A stretch of DNA of 64,000 bases from Trichostrongylus colubriformis (lineage: Eukaryota; Nematoda; Chromadorea; Rhabditida; Trichostrongylidae), in the NCBI GenBank assembly GCA_963978905.1, contig OZ022257.1:10500509-10564508 (forward strand). Reading direction: 5' to 3'. A program made the translations under genes and the position numbers. Below the pieces are notes generated by a model that was not told where the DNA came from, searched no databases, and saw only the letters and a list, made by a program, of their open reading frames with translations. Of this stretch, positions 33,315 through 44,531 are shown piece by piece (the first letter of the stretch is position 1; each line of letters opens with the position of its first letter).

Positions 33315-33890
33315 GTTCCGAAAGTGGATGTTACCGAAACGTCATCTTTCCAGCAGGGTTGTGTTAGCCGATGTTTCACCATCACTGGAGTTCACTGGTA
33401 TACAACAAAGGAGCTTTACATTTGATTGTGTGGTTTTATTTATGTCGACGAGGATAAGGACGATGGCATGGACACCAAATAAAGAGCCTGTTATTTCCGC
33501 GTTCACCCGAGACTCTTTAATTTTTAACTGTGGATGCCCAGCAACACTGATTGAAAGGGTAGCTGCGCTCCGAGTACTTTTACAAAGACTGAATTCCACT
33601 ACCTGTGAGGTAGTTTTGCCTCGGCTGCCGATTTTTGAGTTGCCCTTCCAGCAACGAATCTCTACGGAATATTGTGAAGTTAGAATTGAGATAAGCTCTT
33701 TTTCGGTGGACTTTTATGCTGTAACGCTCTTTCGTAGCAGGACCAACTGTGCAAAATTACCGTTTATACTGTTTGGAGAGTAATTCAAAAAAAGTGAAAA
33801 AGGGTCTTGTCAACGGTCCGAAATAGTGTCCCTTCAAAATCGAGCTCCATGCAACTAGACTCTCGCGGTACACTTGCACCATGGTTGCCA
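33315..33890 (+). repeat. dispersed repeat R5, copy 2
   Basis: Matches 16480-17010. The plus strand is open for about 155 codons, whereas the 16-kb copy has several stops. No domain was recognised. Confidence 0.6.
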
Positions 33891-33896
33891 AACGTA

Positions 33897-34352
33897 CACT
33901 AGCGCTCAGAGGCCTTCGGCCAAAACTTTTTTGTCATGACTTTTTTCTACTTGACCAAAGTTGACAAAATTTCAATATGTGGTGCCTGAACCTATTGCCA
34001 ACATTTTCTTCTACTTGAGTGCCACTTGACACTTTTCATGGTTTTTTAGAATTTACTTCAATACCGCCGGAAAAAAGTAAAAGCATTGGTCGAGAACATT
34101 AATATTTCGTAGAAAGGTCACGAGTTTTGATGGCAGCGGCACAGCGGGACGGCATAGCGATGGCACTCCAAAAACAAAATTTCATATAACCATGTAACTT
34201 ATACCGTTGAACACCAAAATAGTATGTTAAGTATGCAGGGTCTCCAAGTACAACATACTAAAATTTCTCTTAGATCGGTGCAGTTGCAAAAAAGTTACAA
34301 GTGAAAAACCCAAGTGAGAGGCCATTTCGCCGGAGACTTTTGAGCGCTACTG
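33897..34352 (-). mobile_element. Tc1-type MITE, copy B (456 bp, inverted)
   Basis: Ends CACTAGCGCTCAGAGG and GACTTTTGAGCGCTACTG are flanked by TA. Internally it is the reverse of copies A, C and D and about 50 bp shorter. Confidence 0.87.
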
Positions 34353-34359
34353 TATATAT

Positions 34360-35095
34360 ACCGTATATCTTCTTCTGAATTTTCCTGTCACTCCCTTTGA
34401 ATCACTTCAAGAAGCCATTTCGAGTAGATGAGCTTGAGTAGATAGCTTGAGTAGAGTTTCCTTGCTGCACTTCCGTTTTCCTCACCGAAACTTTCCTTCA
34501 CCGTCGCATTACTGATAATCTTGCGCGTCATATTCACCACTTTTTTCACATTTTTTCTGAATTTTCCCTAACACTGCTTTCAAATCGCATTTCAAGGGGC
34601 CATTTCGATCTACGTCATTTCCTTGCTGAGCTTCAATTTCCCCCACCAAAGACGGGGATGTTTTATTGAAATTGCGAGGTTTCTAGTTCTCATTCTATTC
34701 TTACCTAGCTTTAAAATCGGCATGCTCTCAATGTATCCCCATTGTAGTACATCTGTTTTAGGGTCACCTCGGACGCCCTCCTATATGGCTGGGAACATCC
34801 ACAGCAATGACAGCAGCAAACATGATTGGAGAAAGAAGAGGAAAGGAACCTACAAAAGGTCGTAACTCCTCCATGAACCAACTTTCTACTTCTTTTTATA
34901 TCTTTGCTCAAGTTGCTTGTGTTATTGCAAATATGCATTGTTATTTTGTAGATACCAATGTAAAGTCTTTCACATTTTACTGTGTTGTGCTGCATACCGG
35001 AGAGAGGCGTTCTGATGGAGTGGGATTGACAATAAACGGAAAAATAGGCATGTCATTTCGTTTTTTCACTACTTTGGGGTGCTTCCTAACACCCG
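34360..35095. other. unassigned DNA
   Basis: T-rich and low in signal. A plus-strand frame (34807-35319) runs into the SINE copy and is not supported as a gene. Confidence 0.4.
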
Positions 35096-35099
35096 CACA

Positions 35100-35345
35100 T
35101 TCATCTTCAACGGTCTCACTAACCATCACGTCCTCCTGGTTTCCTCTCATAGCTGCCCGAAAAAGGGCTTCGACTTTCAATACTCATATAAGTGGTCCCC
35201 CACCCATCCCCTTTTCTATAACGAAACACACTTCGTTACAAGACGGCCGAGTTATGGGCAAAAGCTTTGGCATCGGACGGGGCTCAAACCCGCACTCCAT
35301 GCTGTCCGAGCATACGTGATAATCCATCACATTACCGAGACCCCT
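35100..35345 (-). mobile_element. tRNA-like SINE copy 3
   Basis: Minus strand begins GGTCTCGGTAATGTGATGG and has GCGGGTTTGAGCCCCG (box-B-like). The tail is shared with copies 1 and 2 up to the AAACCAGGAGGAC block. Divergence from copy 1 points to an older family. Confidence 0.6.
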
Positions 35346-35745
35346 AACTCAGTTTCTAAATAGTATTTTTATCATAACTTATCACCACGCACACGTACAA
35401 CGTGTTGAGACACTTGGCCAATATTGGCATCGGACCTCAAAGCTGAAAGCTTGAGTAGATAATGATTTTTGAAATTTTGATTTTTCAATTTTTTTAATAA
35501 TGAGACACATTTCATCCCAGTGAATGGCTCTTGATGTGGGTGGAACAGACATTTTGAGGCTTGCTCGAGGTGAGGTTTATGCAACGCTGGAAGCGAAAGT
35601 AATCTAAGCATCACTGCCCCATACAAATTACGAATTATTCTGACTTGCGGGAACAACTCTCACCTGTAATGTGACCCTCAAGAATTGTGACCTCAACAAC
35701 AGCACTATTCAAGCTTTATTTGTGATCAAGAACAACGATGGAGCT

Positions 35746-35949
35746 TCACTTTCTTTTCCAATACCAGCCTCCCATAGACCAATAATCCATCGGCGCGCTT
35801 GGGTACCAGTACCAATTGTGTACCAACCCCATCAGTGAGCACACCTAAAGCAAAGCTTCAGGATTTTGAATGACGGACGTCCATCGGAAGAATTTTAGCA
35901 AACGTACCAAGAAAATTTTCAGTAAGATTGAATTAGTTGCAAATGCCAT
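35746..35949 (-). CDS. small secreted peptide gene P6, intact (46 aa)
   Basis: Exon 1 is 35949-35908 (MAFATNSILLKIFL), the intron 35907-35845 (63 nt, GTACGT..TTTAG) and exon 2 35844-35746 (VCSLMGLVHN, then WYWYPSAPMDYWSMGGWYW and KRK). The leader resembles a signal peptide. The acceptor TTTTTTACAG is 14 nt before the ATG, and AATAAA (35720-35715) is 25 nt after the stop. It is the direct duplicate of P4 but differs in ten of the first fifteen residues after LVHN, while the leader, intron, C-terminal GWYWKRK and flanks are nearly the same. Confidence 0.75.
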
Positions 35950-35983
35950 AGCCCGCTTGGCTACTGTAAAAAAATTGTTTTAC

Positions 35984-36498
35984 AGGCAACACTAGGTGAT
36001 AGTCGGACGAAAGGTAAAAGAAGTAGTGAGTATGAAAGTCGAGATGCCTAGTAACAAGATAGTGAAGAAAAAACGGAAGGAATTGGCCAAAAATCCGAGG
36101 AATAGGCCCTATTCCTAACGTTTATTTTCGATCCTAACGACCTTCCAGCCAAGAGGCGGGTGGTACGGATTATTCTCCCATTGGCATGTTTCCAAATGAA
36201 CACAAGGGAATGTTTGGAAAAACGACTGCATCTATTTCTTGGAGTGACCATCGATTTTGCCGCATCTCCTTAGCCGCTCCCACCACAGTCAGTCGGGAAT
36301 TACGTCACTCGAAGGCGGGGTAGACTCATCAAGGGGCGACACAGATGGGCGCTGCGGCGTTTCGCGGCGTTTCTACAGCTCGGAAGGGCGCTTTTTCAGC
36401 GGGATTACGCCACAGGTAGCCTTCTTAGGCCCAGGGCTACCATGTGAGTTACTTCTTGTAGGGATTTCTCTATTACCGCATTACCCCTGATGTTGTCT
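35984..36498. mobile_element. TTAA-type element, 515 bp
   Basis: Duplicate of the 28110 element (ends AGGCAACACTAGG and CCTGATGTTGTCT). It is present before the unit duplicated. Lies 19 bp upstream of the P6 acceptor. Confidence 0.85.
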
Positions 36499-36879
36499 GT
36501 AATAAGCACAAAGAACAGAAAGGAGACGAACTGGTTGGAAAAGGTAAAGTAAGATTGAGGTAAAACTACGCCTCATTCACTCATTCACTGCTTGGCGGCC
36601 ACTACATACTGCTTGCAGAGCAGTAGTGAATTTTAGGAAACTGAGTAAAAGCAGAGACAGCTAACTCCGCTGTGAGAATTCGGAAAAAGCGCTCAGTAGG
36701 CACGATAAAAGCTAGCAGAGTCTCTCCGCACTGAAAGATGGGCGTCAAGGGTTGCCAGGCTCAAAATATGTATTAGCATTCCGAAGAAACGCTTTAGTGC
36801 TCCTCCAAAAGCATTTGCTTCCATAATACATTAATGGATTGAGTCACACTCCATTTGGCAACATCAGTTTTCATCGTTA

Positions 36880-37097
36880 TTATGCAAACTGACGACACCT
36901 TGTTTGATGCTGATCACTCCACGGCATGCAGTCCTTGATTGTTCATTCATCTTTGCTAGGCACGCATGTCATCATACAAAGCGGCAGCACGAGCTTGTCC
37001 CTCTTCCACGCATGGGTGGGTGAAAGTTTTGGCAAATAGAACTCTGCGCTGAATTGAACGAAGAGATGAGCAGAGCGATCTGAACTGCTCTGCACAT
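36880..37097 (-). pseudogene. Cys-rich secreted protein, family C, copy C2, broken
   Basis: Same start (MCRAVQIALLI) as C1, but one base is lost at the Cys cluster (about 36978), shifting the frame, and a G-to-T change makes a stop further on (GAA TGA). It cannot encode the C1 protein. Confidence 0.7.
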
Positions 37098-37534
37098 TTC
37101 CGGGAAATCCTATTTGTGGATGATCATTGTAGCCACCCTTGCAGCTAGTGAAGTCAGGGAGTTCGGAGATACCATGCTAGCGTATCAGGGGAGCGGTCCT
37201 ACTTGGAGTTTTAATCGGTGTAACAGAATATGTTAGATGATGAAAGGGTCAGTGGTATGATTCCTGTCAGCCACGACTTTACCTATCAGTAATCGGTGGT
37301 ATGGGGCAGAGTTCCTGAGAAGAAAAGGCCACATGCCGGGGTGTTTCTGCCATTCTCCAGTATTTTTGTCTGTAGCCTCCACGATGCAACAGTGTACATG
37401 CGACAGACCTGCCTCCTATAAGGTGCAATCACAAAGGTAGATGGAGGTGTGTTCAGATGGGGTGCCAAGGTGAATGTTAGAAAAACCTCATCCTTTCATC
37501 TTGGCTCTGTTATCCAAGGCTTCACCCCTACATA

Positions 37535-38043
37535 CAGTAGCGCTCAAAAGTCTTCGGCCGAATGGCTTTTCACTTGGGTTTTTCACTTGCAACCTTTTTG
37601 CGACTGGACCGATCTGAGAGAAATTTCAGTATGTTGTACTTGGAGACACTGCATACTAAATATGGCGCTACTACTTTGGCGCTCAACGGCGTAAGTTACG
37701 TGGTCAAATGCAATTTTTTGTTTTTGGAGTGCCATGTCTATGCCGTCTCGCTGTGCCGCTGTCATCAAATGTCGTGGTCTTTCTACAGAATATTGATGTT
37801 CTCTGAGGCTTGCTCGTTTTGTTTTTGTAAAGAAAGCAGTTTTTCTTGTCCACGCCTTTTTCTTTTTTCGGTGGTTTTGTAGTAAATTCTTGTAAAAAAC
37901 CATGAAAAAGTCAAGCGGCACTCAAGTAGAAGGAAATGTTGACAATATCTTCAGGCACCCCATATTAAAATTTCGTCAAATTTGGTCAAGTAGAAAAAAG
38001 TTATGACAAAAAGTGTTTGGCCGAAGACTTTTGAGCGCTACTG
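37535..38043 (+). mobile_element. Tc1-type MITE, copy C (509 bp)
   Basis: CAGTAGCGCTCAAAAGTC to GACTTTTGAGCGCTACTG. The target is TA at the left and CA at the right (one base changed). The uninserted sequence is at 29638-29660 in the duplicate unit, which confirms the borders. Confidence 0.93.
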
Positions 38044-38226
38044 CATGTGGTTGATGTGCCACTGAAGAGCTCAGGGTTCTTACTCAGCCTTTTGTCGAAA
38101 GGGTTGTTATCATGTAATGTTACAGTTCCTTTTACTTTTTATGTCAGTATTTTATCTTGCTAGGCTAAAAAAGTTCATGTTTTCGAATGATGATATGATA
38201 AACAGCTATTTCTTTGAAGGACCTCC

Positions 38227-38445
38227 ATGGTAAAAGACCCTTGCGTCCTGAGTGGGATTCCAACTAACCTCACCAAGTCGTGCTGGTGGCGCAGCGAGTG
38301 CGACGCCGCAAGGCGAAAGCTCGACATAAGGCTACATACTCAAGAGCTCACATTTGAAGTTGAGAGATTGTTTACCTTGATGGTGGATATGGATGAAGCT
38401 GTGCCTACTAAATCGAGAACCTTGCTCTTAGTGTTCACTCCTAAG
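38227..38445 (+). CDS. candidate exon of an unrecognised gene
   Basis: An open frame of 73 codons (with CDAARRKLDIRLH and FEVERLFTLMVDMDEAVP) ends at AAG then GTAAAT, a plausible donor. The corresponding position in the duplicate (29904 on) diverges after about 80 bp, so support from duplication is partial. No family recognised. Confidence 0.25.
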
Positions 38446-38929
38446 GTAAATTTATTTCTCATATTTCTATTTCTGGATACTCAGCTATCCTGTTCGAATG
38501 GGAGTAACTGAGCTCCGGGAACTTCTATAGAGAGTGCTTTCCACCAGCGCGGGGGTAGCTTTGCATCTCGTCACCAATTTCATCTATGCATCGTTACCCT
38601 CAGATAACGATAACGAGTCCATCAAACTTGGTAACCACACGGCTATATAAGCCACACGGCTTGACAGGGGCAGGAAAAGTTTACGCTCGGGAATCGTTGG
38701 GCAAAGCTGCAAGGATTCTTTTCCATATTCGCTCCCACGACCCCAACTATCCTTTCCTGGGAAGAAATCAGGCACAGGAAAGGTCGGCAGAGCGAATACC
38801 GAGAAAAATCTTGCTTTTGCACACCCGGCATAGGCTGCCCGACAACGTGAGCCAAGGCACGCTTAGTTGCATGTGCCCGCTGGTCCTTGTCTCTTCAGTC
38901 GACGCTGAATTTTGGTTAACCATGGGAGT

Positions 38930-39340
38930 GAGGCATGCTGCTACTGCCTTTTACTTCTCTAGACCATGATCAGTGCTGCTGTGCAAAATCGTTGAGCTAT
39001 GGTCGGTCTTGCAGTACAAATCATTGGACCGTGACCAACGCGACGATGCAAAATCACTGGGTTATGATGCAATTCCTGCAACACAATCGAAATACTCAGG
39101 GTCTTGTGCCAGTCGTATTGTGTTTTCGATGACGCATTGGGTAAGAAAAAAGTGCCAGCTTTTGGATAGCATTTCTGTCCCTGCTCACCATGTTCACGTC
39201 ATACCCTCTCTCGAGAGCTTTTCTTGTTCTGTGCACTCGCTACAACTAACTCGTCTTCCTTTTCCATGTTTGTCTCCCATGTTTGTCTCCAAAAAAAGTT
39301 GGGAGCTCTTTTTGGAGTAGACGGAGACACGCTACACACC
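38930..39340 (+). repeat. repeat R4, copy 2
   Basis: Inverted copy of 30015-30430, with the apparent donor retained as GTAAGA at about 39140 and a small internal duplication of TGTTTGTCTCC. No intact gene. Confidence 0.55.
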
Positions 39341-39344
39341 CATG

Positions 39345-39870
39345 GCCAATTGTGATTACCACCCAATGATCCCTAAATGGTTCGGAAAACTCTTCAACAT
39401 TGAGCAAGTAGACAGAGCCCGATATTTGCTCCCTCGATCCCTCCGTACTTGTCGGTGGAGTGCGAGCGGATATCGGAATCTCTACCCCACCACTCCTAAG
39501 CGGGAGCTTTTCTAGCCCCTGTTGCCGGTCGTGCGGCTGTACTTCGCGAATTTGTTAGGATTTTTCAGCGAGGGACAAAACCACGTAAAAAATTGATATG
39601 AACTGGTAATCAGACAGTCACTCAATTCACCGGTGTGAGCCATCTAGCGATAAACGCGAGAATTGAATTATAGGAGGTTTCGCTTTCCAGGCTTTTCAAA
39701 GATCTGATCTCATCGAACCGGAGAAATGTTCGCTTTCAAGGTTCTTCAATTGGCCTTACCGTGAAAGCTCTCTCCACCTACTTGGAGGAAGCACACACAA
39801 TATGAGAGGCTACGCCTTTGGCCAAAACTCTTTTTTTCACCGGAGAAGGGTAGAACTTGCGGTAAACTGC
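39345..39870. other. unassigned DNA
   Basis: No gene or repeat was recognised. Confidence 0.4.
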
Positions 39871-39875
39871 TTTAA

Positions 39876-40358
39876 AGGCACATTCCAGGATTATTGGGAT
39901 ATGACATCTTCTGCCGTGGATGGATAGTTTGACCCACCACGTAGGCTGCACCTTTACCGAGGCGTGGGTGTCAGTTCCTGGAGCGTGCAGAGGCGAAGTA
40001 TCTAGCGCAACATCTCGGCCCCGCCCACCCCTGCCGGGGGTTGTTGCAAATGTTTCGGTGCTTAGTGTGGGGTCAGGTCACTCAGTAGTGGGTTTACTTC
40101 ACGAGACGATTGGTTTACTGCCAATTTGAAGATCTTGGCTACGTAGCTGGTCTACCTATGTCAAAGATAAGAGTCGAAGAGTAAAGGCAGACCCCCGGCT
40201 GGGGTGGGCGGGACCGAGCTGTTGCGCTAGATTCTTTGGCTCTGTACGCTCCAGGAACTGACACCCACGCCTCGGTAAAGGCACAGCCTACGTGGCTTGG
40301 GTCGAGCTATCCATCCACGGCAGGAGATGTGATATCTGTATAACCCTGTAATATGCCT
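39876..40358. mobile_element. TTAA-type foldback element, 483 bp
   Basis: TTAA on both sides and ends AGGCACATTCCAGG / CCTGTAATATGCCT. Long imperfect arms (about 170 bp, sharing GGCGTGGGTGTCAGTTCC) surround a loop of about 140 bp. Confidence 0.88.
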
Positions 40359-40364
40359 TTAAGA

Positions 40365-41640
40365 ACACCTTCCTCCTGCTTGTCGTAGCTTCACACAACG
40401 CGATACTCCTACCTACCATGCACCGTATACCAGACAAGTTGGGTACGTAGCTTCACTAACATTATTATTTATGAATTGGAGCAGAGAAAACCGACGAAGA
40501 GCGAAAAACCAGAAAAGCCACAGAGAGCCGTTCCATAGACCCTTCGCAGTGGTTTCGACGAGAGGCCGACAGCTGACCGCTTCACCACTTACCATTAGCC
40601 ACCGCGATATTACATTACATTACATTAGATTACATGAAGGGTCATGAAACTTGCAGTGATTTCCATAATTCTATACTGCAGTACATTTCTCGGGAGCACT
40701 TCTCTACCGCATATTGGGGAATGTAGTGGTCGTGCCTAGCAGTTCAGGCCGTGTATGTACACCCCCACTGCAGATATGTAACAAAACAGGATTAATCTTT
40801 TGAGACAAAGGAAGTGCGTGTTCTCAGTATAAAAAAGTGGCTTTGCCGAGGATAAAGAGCAAGAAGCACCGACAGTGAATAAGAAGTTCATTTGAGACAA
40901 GGTCGTAGTGCAACCACAAGTCTGACACATGAAAGAATATGAAAACAACTGTCATTTTCTAGTGAACGACACACAAGGAGTCACTTGGGTAAAAGGCGAA
41001 GCCAGAAGAAATCGAATACGCTACACTGGTTCAATGCCCCGATAACACAAACAACAATAGGGTTCTTAGAATTGCAACGCATTCAGGATTCGAGGGATCA
41101 AGTTCAGCTTGTCTTTTATGGCACCAAAGGAGTGGAACCCGTCGGTCGTATCACAACTTTATGTAGCAGTCCTCTGTTATGGTAGAATCTCTACATACCT
41201 TCCAGTAAAGCTATCCATTCAAGTGTGAACCATTCATCAGCTGTAGCTGCTGCGCAGCAGCTCCATGATGAGACACAGGGGGGGGGGGGGGGGAGGCGGG
41301 AGTGGGGAGTTCTAAATACGAAAAATGGCACTTCCCTTCTCCTTGTATATTAAAGGAAGCTTCTCACTGTCCAAATAGCTCATGATTTATTCAAAACTTA
41401 CTGTAGTCCTTTGTGACACAACCGCAGTCTCCTGAAGACCTGAAGACACATTACTTCGCCAGAGGGAGTGCTTTGGCCGAGCCTTATTCATAGCGGAGCA
41501 TTAAGGACGTGTCGCACAGACTCAAAACTCCGTGGAGCATTTCTCAACGGAGGCTTTTTATTTTATAGTATAGGAAAAACGAATATGATATAAGGAAAAG
41601 AGGAAAACTTTGATGAATCCTGTTACGTCCACGGCGAGTT
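40365..41640. other. unassigned DNA with a 16-G run
   Basis: A run of 16 G (41278-41293) is present. A short ATTAC microsatellite lies at 40612-40635. No gene was recognised. Confidence 0.45.
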
Positions 41641-44470
41641 AGAAGATTTATTCAGAACAGAAGAGAATAAACTGAACATAACAAATCAACTAAACTGAAC
41701 ATAACAAATCAACAAGACATTATATACCCCCTTAGGGTAAGTATCATTAGGCGCCAAATCCCGGGGTCGGGGTGTAATCCCGCCAGGGTCAAAGTATCAT
41801 GAGGCGCGAGACCAAAGATCAAGGCTCCTTGGCGCCTGAAATAGTCAATACCTACAGCATCCAACAAATTCAATAAGACATAAAGTGTCTTCCATGAAAA
41901 AGGGAGTCAATCGATATTTACTCTTTGTTAGGGTGGCAGTGGTATAACTATCGTTTGAAGACCTTTTTGTGGAAACGGCTTGAGTACAGACACACACTGA
42001 GAGCTCCGCGATACTGGACCCTGCAACCCTTCGACGAAAGTGCTGGAGTCGTTCAAGGGATGAGGTGAGGTAGTGGATTGCTTTTCCATGAAATTTCACC
42101 AGACTCTTTTTGATAAAGGTTGCGATGTGGAGGATAAGACCAGTGGTGATCTAGCCCCTTCCGGGTGATCTGAAATGTGTCTTTGAAAGTTGCATAAACT
42201 TTTTTTTTAATTTATTTTTTATTCCATTCATTAATCTATTATGAAGTCACTATTCAGATGATCCTTGTGTACCGGGCCTGCTGGTAATAATATCTCCGTA
42301 TTGGCAAACATTATATAGGTACTTGTGAATATTAGGTAAAAAAGGATAGTTTTTGGCGTGAATCAATCCCTTCTAAGGGATGCGCCGCACATTCTAGTTC
42401 CATTCAGGATCGTGGTGGGTGGTGAATGTGATGTGGCCAGTACAATGACTTGCGGGACGAGTCTGGTACCAATTCGCCGACCCCGGAGGGATAGAAGGCT
42501 TGGTTGGCCTGGGCGGGCGTTGATGAAGGATATGATCCCCGCACCATGAGAGTGGTTCGTGCGCCACCTGTCACTACACCACCTCCTCCCATATTAATGT
42601 TATCCTCTCTGAATTTCGTAATTTTTTCAGCTTCCCAAAATAGGCAGCGATTCCCTATTTTCCCTGAACAGTATGAGAAAATTTTCGGCTTTTGGTTAAA
42701 GCAACAAAGCATACTATTGGAAACAGGACTCCGCATCCGTTGTTCAGTATTGAACAGAAATTCACTATTCATAAGAATATTCACGACCAGCTTCGGTGAT
42801 TGACCACGTTCAGGATGATGTCTGTCTGTTTTTGTTTGAAACAGCGAATAACTTTTTTTAAAAAAAAAATCGCACCCTCCCCATTGATCTTCCCACACTA
42901 ACCTTATCAAATGATTATGAAACGAAGAGTCACTAGTCGGTGATTGCTACCCACTTCCGCTCAAGCATCGCCACGTATCAAAACTGTCAATACAAAGATT
43001 TATGCGCTTCTGATTCAAGACCCATGTTAAAATCACATTAAGAAACCAGATTTCTATACCATCACAAATCCACAATATAGACGATGATACGATGATAAAG
43101 GCGTACATAGATGATATTAGACTTGCAATATGTTCGCTCCGTTTTTATTGTCTGTGCTTCACATCATTCCCTCCTCCTTTCATCAAACTTTGCACAAGTA
43201 TTCAATGAGGCTTTTCTCCTTCACAAAACAGTACTATTCGTTTTCCTAATCCTTCATCAAATTAATACTTAATGAGATTAGAAGTGGAGTAATCGGTAGG
43301 CAAAAATCTATACTTCGGGCCCATCGAAGTCCTCTAATAAAATTGTTGCGTGTAATGAAATCTTGACTATTAGCGACTAAGGTCAGAAGCCAAAAGTGTA
43401 GATTTTTGCCTCGTGAATACCCAATTTTCAAGCCTATAAGTATCAAGCAATTGGAGAATTCAAAAAATAAATAGTACTCTCCCGTAGAGCAGAAAACGCT
43501 GTTTCAAACACCTATACAAATTTTTCAAAAAAAAAAAAGAAAAAAAAACGGAGAGAATTTTGTGAAATTTTGGGAAGAAACGGAAGGGACTTATCGCACT
43601 GCCTAACACTCGTACAATACAGTAATGCCCCGATTCCAGCTCGGCTCAGCGCATGATGGAAAACATGCAGTAAACCGGCCAATTAGCCGAACCAAGGACT
43701 AGGGCGGTTATAAAAAAGGAAAAAACTTAAATATTGCCTCTCATTCGATAGACTCTAAAGCTATAGTCAGTTTAACTAATCATCTGCGCTTCGTACATAA
43801 TTCTGGGTACATAAATACAGTTCTTCATCGGAGACAGTGAAGACATTAGGGCAGATAAATACATCTAACGGACACAACTCTGTTCAAAAAATAGATGAAA
43901 TTTAATCGTATTCAGTTCGAAATAAGCGACTTCAGATAGGAAGTACTGTAGTGGGAGACTTCCGTATGAAACCGGTACATATACTTGTCATAAACCGAAG
44001 CCCTCGCTCACCACCAGGAACATATGACAGTATGAACCTGAAAAAAACATCATTATTTATGGAATGTCAGCCATTTTCTCCACGTTTTATCAAGCTGTAG
44101 ATAATTTTTACAGCATTATGCACGCAATCTTCTGGAAGCTTCCATAAACTTCTGAGGGTGAGATTCATGAAGAGCGCACCTAGCGCACTTAGTAGCATTC
44201 TGTTTATTCCATTTCTGCGCATGCGATAGAAACGATGATTCAAGAACTTTGACTGCTCCCTAGAGTGCTGCCTGCGATCAACGCGAGTAGCAAAGCCATG
44301 GATATTATAGTCACGCTGACTTCAAACGAACATTTGATTTTTCTCTCCTAAAACTCACCTTTTCAATTTTATTTCAATTGCTAACATTGGATATATCCCT
44401 ACATATAAATAGGAACGGGAAAATGATTTCTTCTGAAAATTATGTTCTGAACTTTCCCAAAACTGATTCT
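41640..44470. other. unassigned DNA
   Basis: No supported gene. 41625-41830 has a TATATA box-like stretch and GGCGCC-rich sequence beginning TGTTACGTCC, which could be a solo LTR, but no second copy or target duplication was found. Around 42380-42560 a GC-rich block has the character of a dispersed repeat but has no partner here. Confidence 0.35.
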
Positions 44471-44474
44471 AAAA

Positions 44475-44531
44475 AATATTCAAAAATGCCGCAAGGTTCC
44501 CAAAATATTCAAAAATGCCGCAAGGTCCCCC
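44475..44531. repeat. short tandem duplication, 29-bp period
   Basis: Two copies of ATATTCAAAAATGCCGCAAG follow each other. Confidence 0.85.

Larger units (their letters stand above)
35460..38305 (-). repeat. segmental duplication, copy 2 (P6 unit)
   Basis: Direct-orientation duplicate of 27595-29980. The extra length is mainly the 509-bp MITE at 37535. Confidence 0.9.

Noticed and set aside
33103..33783. Longest open frame in the window (226 codons) as a gene
   Set aside because: It crosses the border of a TTAA element at 33310, and its second half is a dispersed repeat whose other copy (16.5 kb) is full of stops.
11789..35949. Assignment of the W/Y peptides to the C. elegans nlp/cnc antimicrobial families
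   Set aside because: Shared traits are limited to small size, leader and aromatic/Gly/Pro content. There is no alignable motif, so the link would be speculation.
41625..41830. Solo LTR
   Set aside because: TATA-like and TG start are present, but I saw no second copy, no matching end and no target duplication.
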